A stretch of DNA of 44,460 nt from Candidatus Neomicrothrix sp. UBA2131 (GCA_002329075.1 DCXR01000045.1:1-44460); one strand, 5' to 3'; counted from the first letter of the stretch, positions 25,639-33,804 are shown. The notes: generated by a model from the sequence alone, not told the origin. Program-made: numbers and translations.

Positions 25639-25793
25639 GTCGGCCTCCGTTCGTTGGGGTAACGCACGTTGTCGCAAGGGATCATGCGGCGGTCGTCGAC
25701 GTCGAACCGCCCGGCCTCGGAGAGGCAGCCGAGCGGATGCGGGATGCCCTCGATTCCTGCGTCCAGCCCTGCGTCCACTCCTGCGTCCATCGC
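25635..25793 (-). CDS. Possible small ORF with DAG repeats upstream of the carboxyltransferase
   Basis: A possible 52-residue frame starts at ATG 25793 and its TGA overlaps the carboxyltransferase ATG (ATGA). It begins MDAGVDAGLDAGIEG, encoded by three 12-bp repeats, and continues with RFDVDDRRMIPCDNVRYP. The overlap resembles translational coupling and the downstream ribosome site lies inside it. I recognise no family. It may be only untranslated leader; low confidence. Confidence 0.25.
   Translation of the reverse strand, partial: AMDAGVDAGLDAGIEGIPHPLGCLSEAGRFDVDDRRMIPCDNVRYPNERRPT
25756..25791. repeat. Three imperfect 12-bp tandem repeats
   Basis: Units CCTGCGTCCAGC (25756-25767), CCTGCGTCCACT (25768-25779) and CCTGCGTCCATC (25780-25791) differ only in the last two bases. 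Read on the minus strand they would encode a DAG-x repeat. They lie in the 218-bp gap between the carboxyltransferase and the enoyl-CoA hydratase genes. Confidence 0.8.
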
Positions 25794-25843
25794 CGGTGAC
25801 GCTAGTGGGGCACCCGGAACCCGGGCCAATGGGAGCGCGACGC

Positions 25844-25849
25844 TAGGGT
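25844..25849 (+). promoter_or_regulatory. Leaderless-type -10 element for the enoyl-CoA hydratase
   Basis: TAGGGT lies 7 nt upstream of the GTG start at 25857. Confidence 0.4.
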
Positions 25850-25856
25850 CATCACC

Positions 25857-26678
25857 GTGAGCAGCCAGTTCGCGGACCTTGAGACCCTCCGCTATGAGGA
25901 GCGCGGGAGCGTTGCGTGGGTCACCCTCGACCGGCCCGATGCGCTAAACGCCTTCACGGCGACCATGCAGGAGGAATGCCGGGCGGTCTGGCGGTCGCTG
26001 CGCACCAACGACGACATCCGGGTCGTGGTGCTGACCGCTTCCGGCGACCGGGCCTTCTGCGCCGGCATAGACCGCGACGAACCGTTCACGGCGCTCGAAG
26101 GCGGGGCCATCTACGGCACCTCCAACAACTTCATGTACGACGACCCCGGCGATGCACTGGGCCCCAAGGCCAACGACCTCTGGAAGCCCGTCATCGGCGC
26201 CATCAACGGAATGGCCTGTGGCGGCGCCTTCTACCTCCTCGCCGAGTGCGACATCCTCATCGCCGCCGAACACGCCACCTTCTTCGACCCGCACGTCACC
26301 TACGGCATGGCCGCCGTCTACGAGCCGATGAAGATGCTCACGAAGATGCCGTTCGGCGAGGTGATGCGCATGTCTCTCACCGGCAACGCCGAGCGAATCA
26401 CGGCTGGCACGGCGCTGCGCATGGGCCTCGTGTCCGAGGTCGTGCCGGGCGACGAGCTCGAGGCGGCGGCAACCCGCCTTTCGGACTCGATCGCTGCCAA
26501 CCCGCCCTGGGCGGTGCAGGGGACGCTGCGGGCCATCTGGGCGGCACAGGACCTCGGGCGCCTCGCTTCCCGGGACGTGGCTGCCGCCATCTACGCAGCG
26601 GCGATGGATCCCGGTGCGCTGGCCGACGGTTCCGAGACATTCACCTCCGGGGCCCGACCCGAACCCCGGTTGCGCTGA
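25857..26678 (+). CDS. Enoyl-CoA hydratase/isomerase family protein
   Basis: The 273-residue crotonase-fold protein has VAWVTLDRPDALNAFT at the N-terminus and the first oxyanion-hole segment GDRAFCAGIDRDEP. The second, NGMACGGAFYLLAECDILIAAEHATFFDPHVTYGM, includes the conserved glycine pair. At the first catalytic Glu position of true hydratases there is no clear acidic residue in the NGMACGGAF stretch. The second region has FFDPHV instead of FGxPEV, with Asp where Glu-144 (rat numbering) would be near. It may therefore be an isomerase or a different crotonase reaction. It begins with GTG near a leaderless-type promoter. It is divergent from the acyl-CoA carboxylase gene. Confidence 0.85.
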   Translation: MSSQFADLETLRYEERGSVAWVTLDRPDALNAFTATMQEECRAVWRSLRTNDDIRVVVLTASGDRAFCAGIDRDEPFTALEGGAIYGTSNNFMYDDPGDALGPKANDLWKPVIGAINGMACGGAFYLLAECDILIAAEHATFFDPHVTYGMAAVYEPMKMLTKMPFGEVMRMSLTGNAERITAGTALRMGLVSEVVPGDELEAAATRLSDSIAANPPWAVQGTLRAIWAAQDLGRLASRDVAAAIYAAAMDPGALADGSETFTSGARPEPRLR

Positions 26679-26717
26679 CGCGCTCGTACCCTCAGACTTC
26701 CGTCAGGAGTCCCACCG

Positions 26718-27956
26718 TCAGCCGACCTGCCCGACCACGGGGAATTCCTCCGGCAACTGGTCGATGATCTTCTGCATCCAGAGCTCGGCGAGCGTGGCAT
26801 CGCCGTAGCCCTCACCGACGAAGATCGCCGCCGTGAGGATCATGCGGTGGATCTGAACGCAGAGGCAGAGGTCGACGTCGTTGTGGAACTGCTCGAGCGG
26901 GTGGTCGGTGACGCCGGCGGCGACCAGCCTTGCGTGGTAGTCGGCACTCAGTCGAACGAGCTCCGACCGGGCCGACGGTCCCGGCGGGATCGTCGACGAG
27001 AGCAGGTATCCGACGTCCCACGCCGGCCTCCCGGAGCTGACCATGCCGAAGTCGATCAGGACCAGCCCCCCTCCGGAAGCCTCCCCGGAATCCGATCCGG
27101 TGAACAGCATGTTGTCGCTGCGGGCGTCACCGTGCAGGAACGCCATCTTGTCGTTGAGGTGGTCGACCACGGCGGTCAGGTTCGCATCGACCCAGTCTGC
27201 GAAGCGCATGACCGTCGGCGTGAGGTACTGCGGGTATTGGGCCACGACGGGGTCCCGGTGGACCGCATATCCACCGTTGAGTATGTGGGGCACCTGGGAA
27301 CAGGTACGCCAGGCGAAGGGCGCCTCGTCGTGAAGCACCGGTGACCACCACCAGTGGGCGTGGAACAGCGCCTGGGCCCCGAGGATCGCCTGGAGGTCGG
27401 CCTCCGGGGGAATCTCGTCCAGCGGCGTGACCCGCGCCCCGTCCACGTACTCGAGCAGCATTGCGAACCGACGCTTCGTCGGCCGGACCATCTTGTGCGA
27501 ATACCTGCCGATCAGACGGGCGACCCAGTCGGGTACCCGGTTGAGGATCCGGAACTGTCGATCCATCGACGACCAGGCACGGCCCGGATCGCGGACCGCG
27601 TACAGGAGCCGGGGTATCCGCGTGGGGAAGCCCTCGGAGAAGCGTTCGTAGAAGTCGAACTCCCGGTCATAGGTGCCCTCGCTCTCCACCAGGCCCCGGT
27701 TGTTGGCGATGTCCGTCGGGAACTTGGCGAGCACCGTTTCGGGGAGCGCCGGGTCGGCCGGCTCCCAGGTGAGGTCGACGCGGACCGTCAACCCCGAGAA
27801 CCCGACCCCGGCTCCCGGCTCGCCCGTCTTGAACGCGATCACCTCGGCATCAGGAACCCCTACATCGGAAGCCGATCCCCTCAGGGCCTCCGTCAGCCAG
27901 CCGGTCGTAAGCTCGTCGGCGGTCTGGGGAATGTGGACTGGCAGTCGCCTTGGCAT
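26718..27956 (-). CDS. Phosphotransferase of the APH/ecdysteroid-kinase-like family
   Basis: The 412-residue protein has a kinase-like fold with the Brenner motif H275-G-D-x4-N282 (FLHGDARSDNMLF) and metal-binding D302 in LIDFGMV. A Lys in VLAKFP (K78) is a good candidate for ATP binding. The middle contains LGAQALFHAHWWWSP and RPAWDVGYLLSS, characteristic of EcKL/DUF227-type members. These enzymes phosphorylate hydroxyl groups of small molecules, including steroids in insects; many bacterial ones occur in actinobacteria with unknown substrates. The ATG at 27956 lies 8 nt from a TAGCGT hexamer. Neighbours are unrelated genes, so context gives no substrate. Confidence 0.82.
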   Translation of the reverse strand: MPRRLPVHIPQTADELTTGWLTEALRGSASDVGVPDAEVIAFKTGEPGAGVGFSGLTVRVDLTWEPADPALPETVLAKFPTDIANNRGLVESEGTYDREFDFYERFSEGFPTRIPRLLYAVRDPGRAWSSMDRQFRILNRVPDWVARLIGRYSHKMVRPTKRRFAMLLEYVDGARVTPLDEIPPEADLQAILGAQALFHAHWWWSPVLHDEAPFAWRTCSQVPHILNGGYAVHRDPVVAQYPQYLTPTVMRFADWVDANLTAVVDHLNDKMAFLHGDARSDNMLFTGSDSGEASGGGLVLIDFGMVSSGRPAWDVGYLLSSTIPPGPSARSELVRLSADYHARLVAAGVTDHPLEQFHNDVDLCLCVQIHRMILTAAIFVGEGYGDATLAELWMQKIIDQLPEEFPVVGQVG

Positions 27957-27964
27957 GGGCTCGA

Positions 27965-27970
27965 ACGCTA
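27965..27970 (-). promoter_or_regulatory. Leaderless-type -10 element for the APH-like kinase
   Basis: TAGCGT on the minus strand lies 8 nt upstream of the ATG at 27956. Confidence 0.4.
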
Positions 27971-27985
27971 GGGCAGGTGCGCCCG

Positions 27986-29011
27986 TCAGGCCAGACGGAT
28001 GCGGCCGTCGCCTTCGACCAGGCGTCCGATTACCGACGCTGTGTGGCCCGATTCGCCGAGTCGGTCCAGCGCCTCGTGGGCCGCAGCCGGGGCTGCGCCG
28101 AAAACCAGCCCCCCCGACGTCTGGGCATCGGCCAGGAGCAGGACGTCGATCTCGGCGTGTCCGCCATGGTCGAGGCGCTCATCCACCCAGGCCAGGTTGC
28201 GCCGGCTGCCGCCCGGCATGGACCCGGCCTCGGCCAACCCACGGGCACCCTCGAGCAGCGGCACGGCGCCGACGTCGATCTCGGCGTCGACACCGGATTC
28301 CTGTACCGCACGGCCGAGGTGCCCCAGGAGCCCGAAACCCGTGATGTCGGTGGCGCCGGTCGCACCGGAGGCGAGCGCCACCCGAGCGGCCTCGGCGTTG
28401 AGGCGCGTCATGGAAGCCAGGGCACCGTCGACCACGTCGTCGGGCGCCACACCCGCCTTGATCGCCGTGGTGATGACCCCGATGCCGAGCGGCTTGGTGA
28501 GAACGAGGGCGTCGCCGGGACGGAACCCGGTGTTGACGAGGAGCCGATCCGGTGCGGCCTCCCCCACCACGGCCAGGCCGAACTTGGGCTCGGGGTCGTC
28601 GACAGTGTGTCCACCGGCGATGACGAACCCGCCCTCGGACGCGACGTCCTGGGCGCCGAGGAGGACCTCGGCCAGAAGGTCGATCGACAGCTCCTCGCTG
28701 TTCCATCCCACGAGGTTGAGCGCCAACAGGGGTCGGCCGCCCATGGCATACACGTCCGACACCGCGTTGGCGGCTGCGACGCGGCCCCATGTCCGTGCAT
28801 CGTCGACAACGGGCGTGATGAAGTCTGCGGTCACCACGAGAGCGCGGTCGTCGTCGAGTCGGTAGACGGCGGCGTCATCGCCGGTGGTGACCCCCACGAG
28901 GAGCGCCGGATCGTCGACTGGTGCCAGGCGGCGCACGACGTGCGCCAGCTCACCGGGGGCGAGCTTGCAGCCTCAACCGGCGCCGTGGCTGAACTGGGTA
29001 AGCCGCCTCAT
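27986..29011 (-). CDS. selD: Selenide, water dikinase SelD, itself a selenoprotein (UGA = Sec13)
   Basis: Makes selenophosphate from selenide and ATP for selenocysteine and selenouridine synthesis. From the ATG at 29011 the frame reads MRRLTQFSHGAG, then TGA (28975-28973), then GCKLAPGELAHVV, and stays open to 27986. If TGA is read as Sec, the N-terminus matches the SelD active loop GAG-C/U-G-C-K, with Sec13 at the E. coli Cys17 position and K16 at Lys20. The AIR-synthase-like body follows: TGDDAAVY, the DVYAMGG metal/ATP stretch, FVIAGGHTVDDPEPKFGLAV and DITGFGLLGHL. A strong GGAGGAGGTGAG ribosome site lies 8 nt before the ATG. Total length is 341 residues, normal for SelD. Starting at the internal GTG 28936 would lose the active site. 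Confidence 0.93.
28947..28965 (-). promoter_or_regulatory. Candidate bacterial SECIS hairpin in selD
   Basis: Directly after the UGA (28975-28973) the coding strand can form an 8-bp stem, AGCUCGCC with GGUGAGCU (one G-U pair), closing a short C-rich loop. The loop begins 15 nt after the UGA, about the distance found for bacterial SECIS elements bound by SelB. The loop is small unless the top pairs open, so the exact structure needs folding. Confidence 0.5.
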
Positions 29012-29081
29012 GGAACACTCACCTCCTCCCCGGATCCATCGGCCTGTCGAACCCTCGAACCGTAGACGCCAGACCGGCGGG

Positions 29082-30254
29082 TCAAAGAGATGCAACCGCC
29101 TCGAGGAGTCGGTCGGCGTCGTTCTCGGTCGTGTAGACGGAGACCCCGGCCCGCACCGCCCCGGCCTCCGGGTCCAGGCCCATGGGAGCCATCGCATCGA
29201 CGGCGTAGTTGTGGCCGTTCCACACGGCGACCCGTGCAGAAGCGAGATGCCCAGCGATCTCCTGCGGGGTATGCCCCTCGACCAGGAACTGGAGGGTGGG
29301 CGCCCGGTCCGCCACGTCGTCGGGGCCGGTCGATGCCATGACCCGCACCCCCGCGAGGCCCTGGAGGCCTGTGAGGAGGAGGCGCAGCAGGTCCCGGCCG
29401 TGTGCCTCGATTGCATCCATGCCCGTGTCGAGTAGGAAGCGTGCCGCGGCATCGATACCTGCGAGGGCCTCGTAGGAGGCGGTTCCGTACTGCCAGCGGG
29501 CGCCCCCGGTCTCCGGCGAGGGTCGCACCTTGTAGGCGGGCAGGTCGTCGACCAGGTCGTCGGCCATCCACATCACGCCGGCATGGGGTCCGTACCACTT
29601 GTAGGACGAGGTGGTGAAGACATCACACCCGAGGGCACCGACGTCGACAGCGACATGCGGCGTGCGGTGGACGCCATCGACCACGACGCGGGCACCGAAG
29701 GCGTGGGCGGCATCGGCAATGACCGGCAGGTCGGGCATGGTGCCGATCACGTTCGAGGCGCCGGTCACCGCCACCCAACGGGTCGCCGGGCCGATCAGGT
29801 CGACTACGGCCCCGGCATCCAGGCGTCCGGTGGCGCCGTCGAACTCCGCCATCCGCACGGTCGCACCCGAGTCCTCGGTAGCCAGCCTCCATGGGGTGAC
29901 GTTGGAGTCGTGGTCGAGCGTCGTGCAGACCACCTCGTCACCAGGTCCAATGGTCCTGGCCACGGCGCGCGTCAGGGCCATCAGGTTGGCCGTGGTGCTG
30001 GGTCCGAACACGATTCCGCCCGAATCCGCTCCGAGGAGCCGGCGCATGGTGGCCGTCGTGCGCTCCTCGAGGGCGTCGCATGCGTGGGAGGCGGGAAAGG
30101 CACCGTGGGCGTTTGCGTTGTTTCCGCTGCGCTGCCAGTCGGCCATCGCCTCGATCGCCGCATCGAGCACCTGGGTTCCGGCGGGGCCGTCAAAGCGTGC
30201 CCATCCGTCGTCCAGACCCGGAAAGCGGTGCCGGATGTCGTGAAGTTCAGCCAT
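29082..30254 (-). CDS. Class V aminotransferase, cysteine desulfurase-like (VC1184 type)
   Basis: The 390-residue PLP enzyme is of the NifS/Csd fold: RFDGPAGTQVLDAAIEAM at the N-terminus, VVCTTLDHDSNVTPW, VVVDGVHRTPHVAVDVGALGCDVFTTSSYKWYGPHAG with the Schiff-base Lys in SSYKW, and a C-terminal domain. The persulfide Cys loop of SufS/IscS (xRxGxHC) is not seen; the corresponding C-terminal region reads VWNGHNYAVD. It therefore looks like the cysteine desulfurase-like VC1184 group, whose reaction is not established. It lies 70 nt upstream of selD in the same direction. Delivery of selenium from selenocysteine is possible in principle, but the missing Cys leaves this open. Confidence 0.8.
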   Translation of the reverse strand: MAELHDIRHRFPGLDDGWARFDGPAGTQVLDAAIEAMADWQRSGNNANAHGAFPASHACDALEERTTATMRRLLGADSGGIVFGPSTTANLMALTRAVARTIGPGDEVVCTTLDHDSNVTPWRLATEDSGATVRMAEFDGATGRLDAGAVVDLIGPATRWVAVTGASNVIGTMPDLPVIADAAHAFGARVVVDGVHRTPHVAVDVGALGCDVFTTSSYKWYGPHAGVMWMADDLVDDLPAYKVRPSPETGGARWQYGTASYEALAGIDAAARFLLDTGMDAIEAHGRDLLRLLLTGLQGLAGVRVMASTGPDDVADRAPTLQFLVEGHTPQEIAGHLASARVAVWNGHNYAVDAMAPMGLDPEAGAVRAGVSVYTTENDADRLLEAVASL

Positions 30255-30262
30255 GTTGGGGC

Positions 30263-30268
30263 ACGCTA
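30263..30268 (-). promoter_or_regulatory. Leaderless-type -10 element for the class V aminotransferase
   Basis: TAGCGT on the minus strand lies 8 nt upstream of the ATG at 30254. SelD downstream has its own strong ribosome site and probably shares this transcript. Confidence 0.4.
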
Positions 30269-30297
30269 GTGGTGTAGCCGGAACGGATCGCGGTCAC

Positions 30298-30759
30298 ATG
30301 GAGGCCCAGATGGACGCATGGGAGGTCGAGGCACGGGTCGAGATCGCCGCGCTCGTGGTCGCCTACAACGCCCTCGGCGACCGGGGCAGGTTCGACGAAC
30401 TGCTCGCCCTGTTCGCCGACGATGCCACCATGGACATCGGTGACGGAACCACCTACGAGGGTCGTGACGGCATCGAGCGGATCTTCACGGGCACCCGGGA
30501 CTCCGTGCGTGACGGCTCCGGACCGGCGTTCCTCCAGCACCACACCACGCCCGTCCACGTCGCCTTCGACGGCCCCGACGCAGCATCCGGCGACGCCTAC
30601 TTCACGGTGATGTCAGATGTCGACATCGACCACTGGGGGCGCTACCGCGACACGTACCTCCGCATCGATGGCACCTGGCGCTTCGGATCACGACGCGTCC
30701 GGGTCGACGGACGGACCCCGGGCGGATGGGCCGACCGACACCCGGGAAGCGGGTCATGA
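30298..30759 (+). CDS. NTF2-like (SnoaL-like) protein 1
   Basis: The 153-residue protein has the cone-shaped NTF2/SnoaL fold pattern: helix EARVEIAALVVAYNALGDRGRFDELLALFADDATMDIGDG, then a loop EGRDGIERIFTG, and strands HHTTPVHVAF, SGDAYFTVMSD and YRDTYLRIDGTWRFGSRRV. Such domains bind or isomerise small hydrophobic molecules or act without catalysis; there is no clear catalytic dyad to assign a reaction. Two alternative starts (ATG 30298 and 30310) lie close together. Its TGA overlaps the ATG of the next NTF2-like gene, so the pair is coupled and may form a heteromer. Confidence 0.75.
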   Translation: MEAQMDAWEVEARVEIAALVVAYNALGDRGRFDELLALFADDATMDIGDGTTYEGRDGIERIFTGTRDSVRDGSGPAFLQHHTTPVHVAFDGPDAASGDAYFTVMSDVDIDHWGRYRDTYLRIDGTWRFGSRRVRVDGRTPGGWADRHPGSGS

Positions 30760-31316
30760 GCGGCGATCGCCTCGAGCGCCTCACAGCCGAGGCTGACATC
30801 CGCCAACTGGTGGCCCGCTACGCAGTGTGCCTCGACAAGCGCGACCTGGATGGCCTTGTCGCCCTCTTCGTGCCCGACGTGCAGGTTGGGCGCGACACCA
30901 CGGGCCGGAGGGCGTTGCACGATTCGTTCGCCACCCAACTCGCGACGGTCGGCGTCACGATCCTCAACACGGGCACCCACCAGATCGACCTGGGTGGGCC
31001 CGGGGCGGAAGACCTGGCAACGGGACACGTGTACTGCAAGGCTGAGATCCAGGACGGCGACCGCTGGATCCACCAGGCCATCCGCTACGACGACACCTAC
31101 CGCCGTGTCGAAGGGCGTTGGTTGTTCGTCCGGCGCATCCACCGCCTCTTCTACGGCGCCGAGGTCGGCGAGAACCCGCTGGCACTGGCGCCGGCGAACT
31201 GGCCGGCCGGCCACACCGGCATGGGCACCCTCCCCTTCGAAGACCCCACCTGGCAGGATTTCAATTCCGGGCAGGACTCCACTGCCCCGACCGACGACAC
31301 CGGAAGACCGTTGTGA
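30756..31316 (+). CDS. NTF2-like (SnoaL-like) protein 2
   Basis: The 186-residue protein repeats the same fold: RLTAEADIRQLVARYAVCLDKRDLDGLVALFVPDVQVG, RALHDSFATQL, THQIDLGG, TGHVYCKAEI, IRYDDTYRRVEGRWLFVRRIHRLFYG. The D/H pair in CLDKRD and the HQID strand resembles SnoaL_4-type members. A ~45-residue Pro-rich tail follows. It overlaps its upstream partner (ATGA) and its TGA overlaps the GTG of aceK (GTGA). It therefore lies in a four-gene coupled run. No direct link between these domains and isocitrate dehydrogenase control is known to me. Confidence 0.78.
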   Translation: MSGDRLERLTAEADIRQLVARYAVCLDKRDLDGLVALFVPDVQVGRDTTGRRALHDSFATQLATVGVTILNTGTHQIDLGGPGAEDLATGHVYCKAEIQDGDRWIHQAIRYDDTYRRVEGRWLFVRRIHRLFYGAEVGENPLALAPANWPAGHTGMGTLPFEDPTWQDFNSGQDSTAPTDDTGRPL

Positions 31317-33133
31317 GCACAGGCGAGCCTGTGACGGAAATTGATCCGGCCGACGATGGAGAAGTGGCGGCGTGGATCGCCGACACGGTCTATGCCGGCT
31401 ACGTCGAGTTCATCGCCGCCTTCCAGGGCCTGACCCGCCGGGCCGCAACCAACTTCAGCAGCCGTTCCTGGCCCGCGCAGGATGCCGACGCCGTCAGGCG
31501 CCTCTCGGCCCATACCGAGGTCGTCCAGAAGACCGTGGCCGAGATCCATCCGCACCTGCGCGCCACACCGGACCGCCGTGGCGCCTGGCGCACGGCCCGC
31601 ACCTCCTACCGACGACGCATCACCCAGCGATCCGACCTCGAGTTGGCGGAGACGTTCTTCAACTCGGTGACCCGTCGAATCTTCACGACGATCGGGGTCG
31701 ACAACGATGTCGAGTTGCGCTGGTTCGGCGCCTCCACGCTGCCACGGGGTCTGGACCACCCTGAGACGTTCGGGACCTGGACCCGCACGCGGGGTTCTGC
31801 GGCCATGGTGGAGGCGATCCTCGAGTCGTACGACTTCGGGGTTCCGTGGGTCGACCTCGACGGTGATGCGCGCAGGGCAGGCGCACGCCTCGACGCCTTT
31901 CTGCTCGACTCCTGGGACACGCTCGACCTCGACGGCATCGACATGCTCGACACGGTCTTCTACCGCAACAAGGGCGCCTACCTCGTCGGCCGGCTCCGTC
32001 ACCTCAACCGTGTGACCCCCGTGGTGTTCCCGGTCCTACATGGTGAAGCCCTACATGGTGAAGAAGGCATCCAGCTCGACACGGTCCTGCTGACCGAGTC
32101 GCAGGCCAGCCGGCTGTTCAGCTTCACCCGCTCGTACTTCTTCGTCGAGACCCCGAAGCCCGCCGCGCTGGTCGGCTTCTGCAAGTCGATGCTCCCGATG
32201 AAGTCGATCTCCGAGCTCTACACCTCGGTCGGGTTCAACCAGCACGGCAAGACCACCCTCTACCGCTCGCTGTACCGGCACATGCAGAACTCGCACGACA
32301 AGATCGTGCGGGCCCGCGGCACGCCCGGGATGGTCATGTCGGTCTTCACGCTGGTGTCGTTCAACGTGGTCTTCAAGGTCATCAAGGACCGCTTCGACCC
32401 GCCCAAGAACACCACCCGCCAGGCGGTGCGAGACCGCTACCGCCTCGTCGCCCAGCACGACCGCGTCGGCCGGATGGTCGATGCCCACGAGTTCGAGAAC
32501 CTCTCATTCGACCGCGACCGCTTCGATCCCGACCTGCTCGAGGAACTCCTGACCGAGGCGGCCCTGACCGTGCGCGTCGAGGACGACCAGGTGGTCATCT
32601 CGCACGTGTACACGGAACGGCAGGTGTATCCGCTCAACCTGTACCTCCGGGAGATGTCGGCCGACCGGGCCGAGGCCGCCGCCCTCGACTGGGGCTGTGC
32701 GATCAAGGATCTGGCAGCCGCCAACATATGGCCGGGCGACCTGTTCACGAAGAACTTCGGCGTCACCCGCCACGGCAGCGTCGTGTTCTACGACTACGAC
32801 GAGATCACACTGCTCGACGAATGCCGCTTCCGGCGTATCCCGCAGTCAGACGACCATGAACACGAGATGCGGTCCACTCCGTGGTTCACCGTCGAACCCG
32901 GAGACGTCTTCCCCGAACAGTTCCCGACGTTCATGTCGTTTCCCTCCGAAGTGCCGTCGGAGATCTGGGAACGGTTCCGGACAATGCACGGCGACCTGTT
33001 CACCACCGACTTCTGGATCGACGTACAGGGCCGGCTGGCCGAACACGATGTCCCCGACTTCTATCCATACCCCGACCGGCTCCGATTTCGCCGCGGTGGC
33101 CCACTGCTGCCAAAGGTAGGGTCGGCGCCATGA
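31313..33133 (+). CDS. aceK: Isocitrate dehydrogenase kinase/phosphatase AceK
   Basis: Phosphorylates and dephosphorylates isocitrate dehydrogenase, diverting isocitrate between the TCA cycle and the glyoxylate shunt. The 606-residue protein is close in length to E. coli AceK (578). The kinase half holds VYTERQVYPLNLYL, then from about residue 465 AAANIWPGDLFTKNFGVTRHG followed by SVVFYDYDEIT, with the conserved Asn and DYDE. The N-terminal regulatory domain spans about residues 20-300. AceK is best known in proteobacteria, so its presence in an actinobacterial setting is unusual. The GTG at 31313 overlaps the previous stop by 4 nt; GTG 31331 is an alternative. It is coupled to rpe by ATGA. 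No aceA or aceB is in the window. Confidence 0.93.
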   Translation: MSTGEPVTEIDPADDGEVAAWIADTVYAGYVEFIAAFQGLTRRAATNFSSRSWPAQDADAVRRLSAHTEVVQKTVAEIHPHLRATPDRRGAWRTARTSYRRRITQRSDLELAETFFNSVTRRIFTTIGVDNDVELRWFGASTLPRGLDHPETFGTWTRTRGSAAMVEAILESYDFGVPWVDLDGDARRAGARLDAFLLDSWDTLDLDGIDMLDTVFYRNKGAYLVGRLRHLNRVTPVVFPVLHGEALHGEEGIQLDTVLLTESQASRLFSFTRSYFFVETPKPAALVGFCKSMLPMKSISELYTSVGFNQHGKTTLYRSLYRHMQNSHDKIVRARGTPGMVMSVFTLVSFNVVFKVIKDRFDPPKNTTRQAVRDRYRLVAQHDRVGRMVDAHEFENLSFDRDRFDPDLLEELLTEAALTVRVEDDQVVISHVYTERQVYPLNLYLREMSADRAEAAALDWGCAIKDLAAANIWPGDLFTKNFGVTRHGSVVFYDYDEITLLDECRFRRIPQSDDHEHEMRSTPWFTVEPGDVFPEQFPTFMSFPSEVPSEIWERFRTMHGDLFTTDFWIDVQGRLAEHDVPDFYPYPDRLRFRRGGPLLPKVGSAP

Positions 33134-33804
33134 GCGTCCGGCCCATCCACATCGCACCGTCGGTCCTCCCCGCTGACTTCTCACGGCTCGGCGGGGAATG
33201 CGTCGCCCTCGAGGAGGCAGGTGTCGACCGGATCCACTGGGACGTCATGGACGGTGTGTTCGTCCCCAACCTGACCTTCGGTCCCGATGTGGTCGCGTCG
33301 ATCCGACCCCGTGTGTCCGTGCCCTTCGAAGCGCACCTCATGGTCGTCGAGCCCGACCGACTCCTGCACCGCTATGTCGAGGCCGGCTGCCAGACTGTCA
33401 TCGTGCATGCTGAGGCCTGCACCCACCTCCACCGGACCCTTGCCCACATCGCCGACCTCGGTGCCACCCCGGGTGTTTCGCTCAACCCGCACACCCCTGC
33501 CGATGTGATCGCCCACGTACTCGACCTGCTGGGCCACGTACTCATCATGACCGTCAACCCGGGATTCGGCGGCCAGACCTACATCTCGGCGATGGAACCC
33601 AAGGTCGCCGAGGTGGCCTCGATGGTCGAGGGACACGACATCGACCTGGAGGTCGACGGCGGCATCGGCCCCTCGACGGTCGCCGGCCCAGTTGCCGCCG
33701 GGGCCAACGTGTTCGTATCGGGAAGCGCCCTGTTCCGGGATCCGGAGGGCCTCACCCATGCCGTATCCGACCTCCGGGAGCAGGCCGAGGCCGTCAGGTC
33801 CTGA
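33130..33804 (+). CDS. rpe: Ribulose-phosphate 3-epimerase
   Basis: Interconverts ribulose-5-phosphate and xylulose-5-phosphate in the pentose phosphate pathway. The 224-residue TIM barrel has the metal ligands H36 and D38 (HWDVMDG), H69 (EAHLMV) and D176 (LEVDGGI), and the phosphate/loop-6 segment TVNPGFGGQ (141-149). All catalytic positions are intact. Its ATG overlaps the aceK stop (ATGA), so it is part of the same coupled run as the NTF2-like genes and aceK. The next gene, clpP, starts 53 nt downstream with its own promoter-like hexamer. Confidence 0.95.
   Translation: MSVRPIHIAPSVLPADFSRLGGECVALEEAGVDRIHWDVMDGVFVPNLTFGPDVVASIRPRVSVPFEAHLMVVEPDRLLHRYVEAGCQTVIVHAEACTHLHRTLAHIADLGATPGVSLNPHTPADVIAHVLDLLGHVLIMTVNPGFGGQTYISAMEPKVAEVASMVEGHDIDLEVDGGIGPSTVAGPVAAGANVFVSGSALFRDPEGLTHAVSDLREQAEAVRS

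Noticed and set aside
27986..28936. SelD starting at internal GTG 28936 as a 316-residue protein
   Set aside because: It would lack the catalytic Cys/Sec and Lys; the upstream frame continues through a UGA at exactly the Sec position and has a strong ribosome site.
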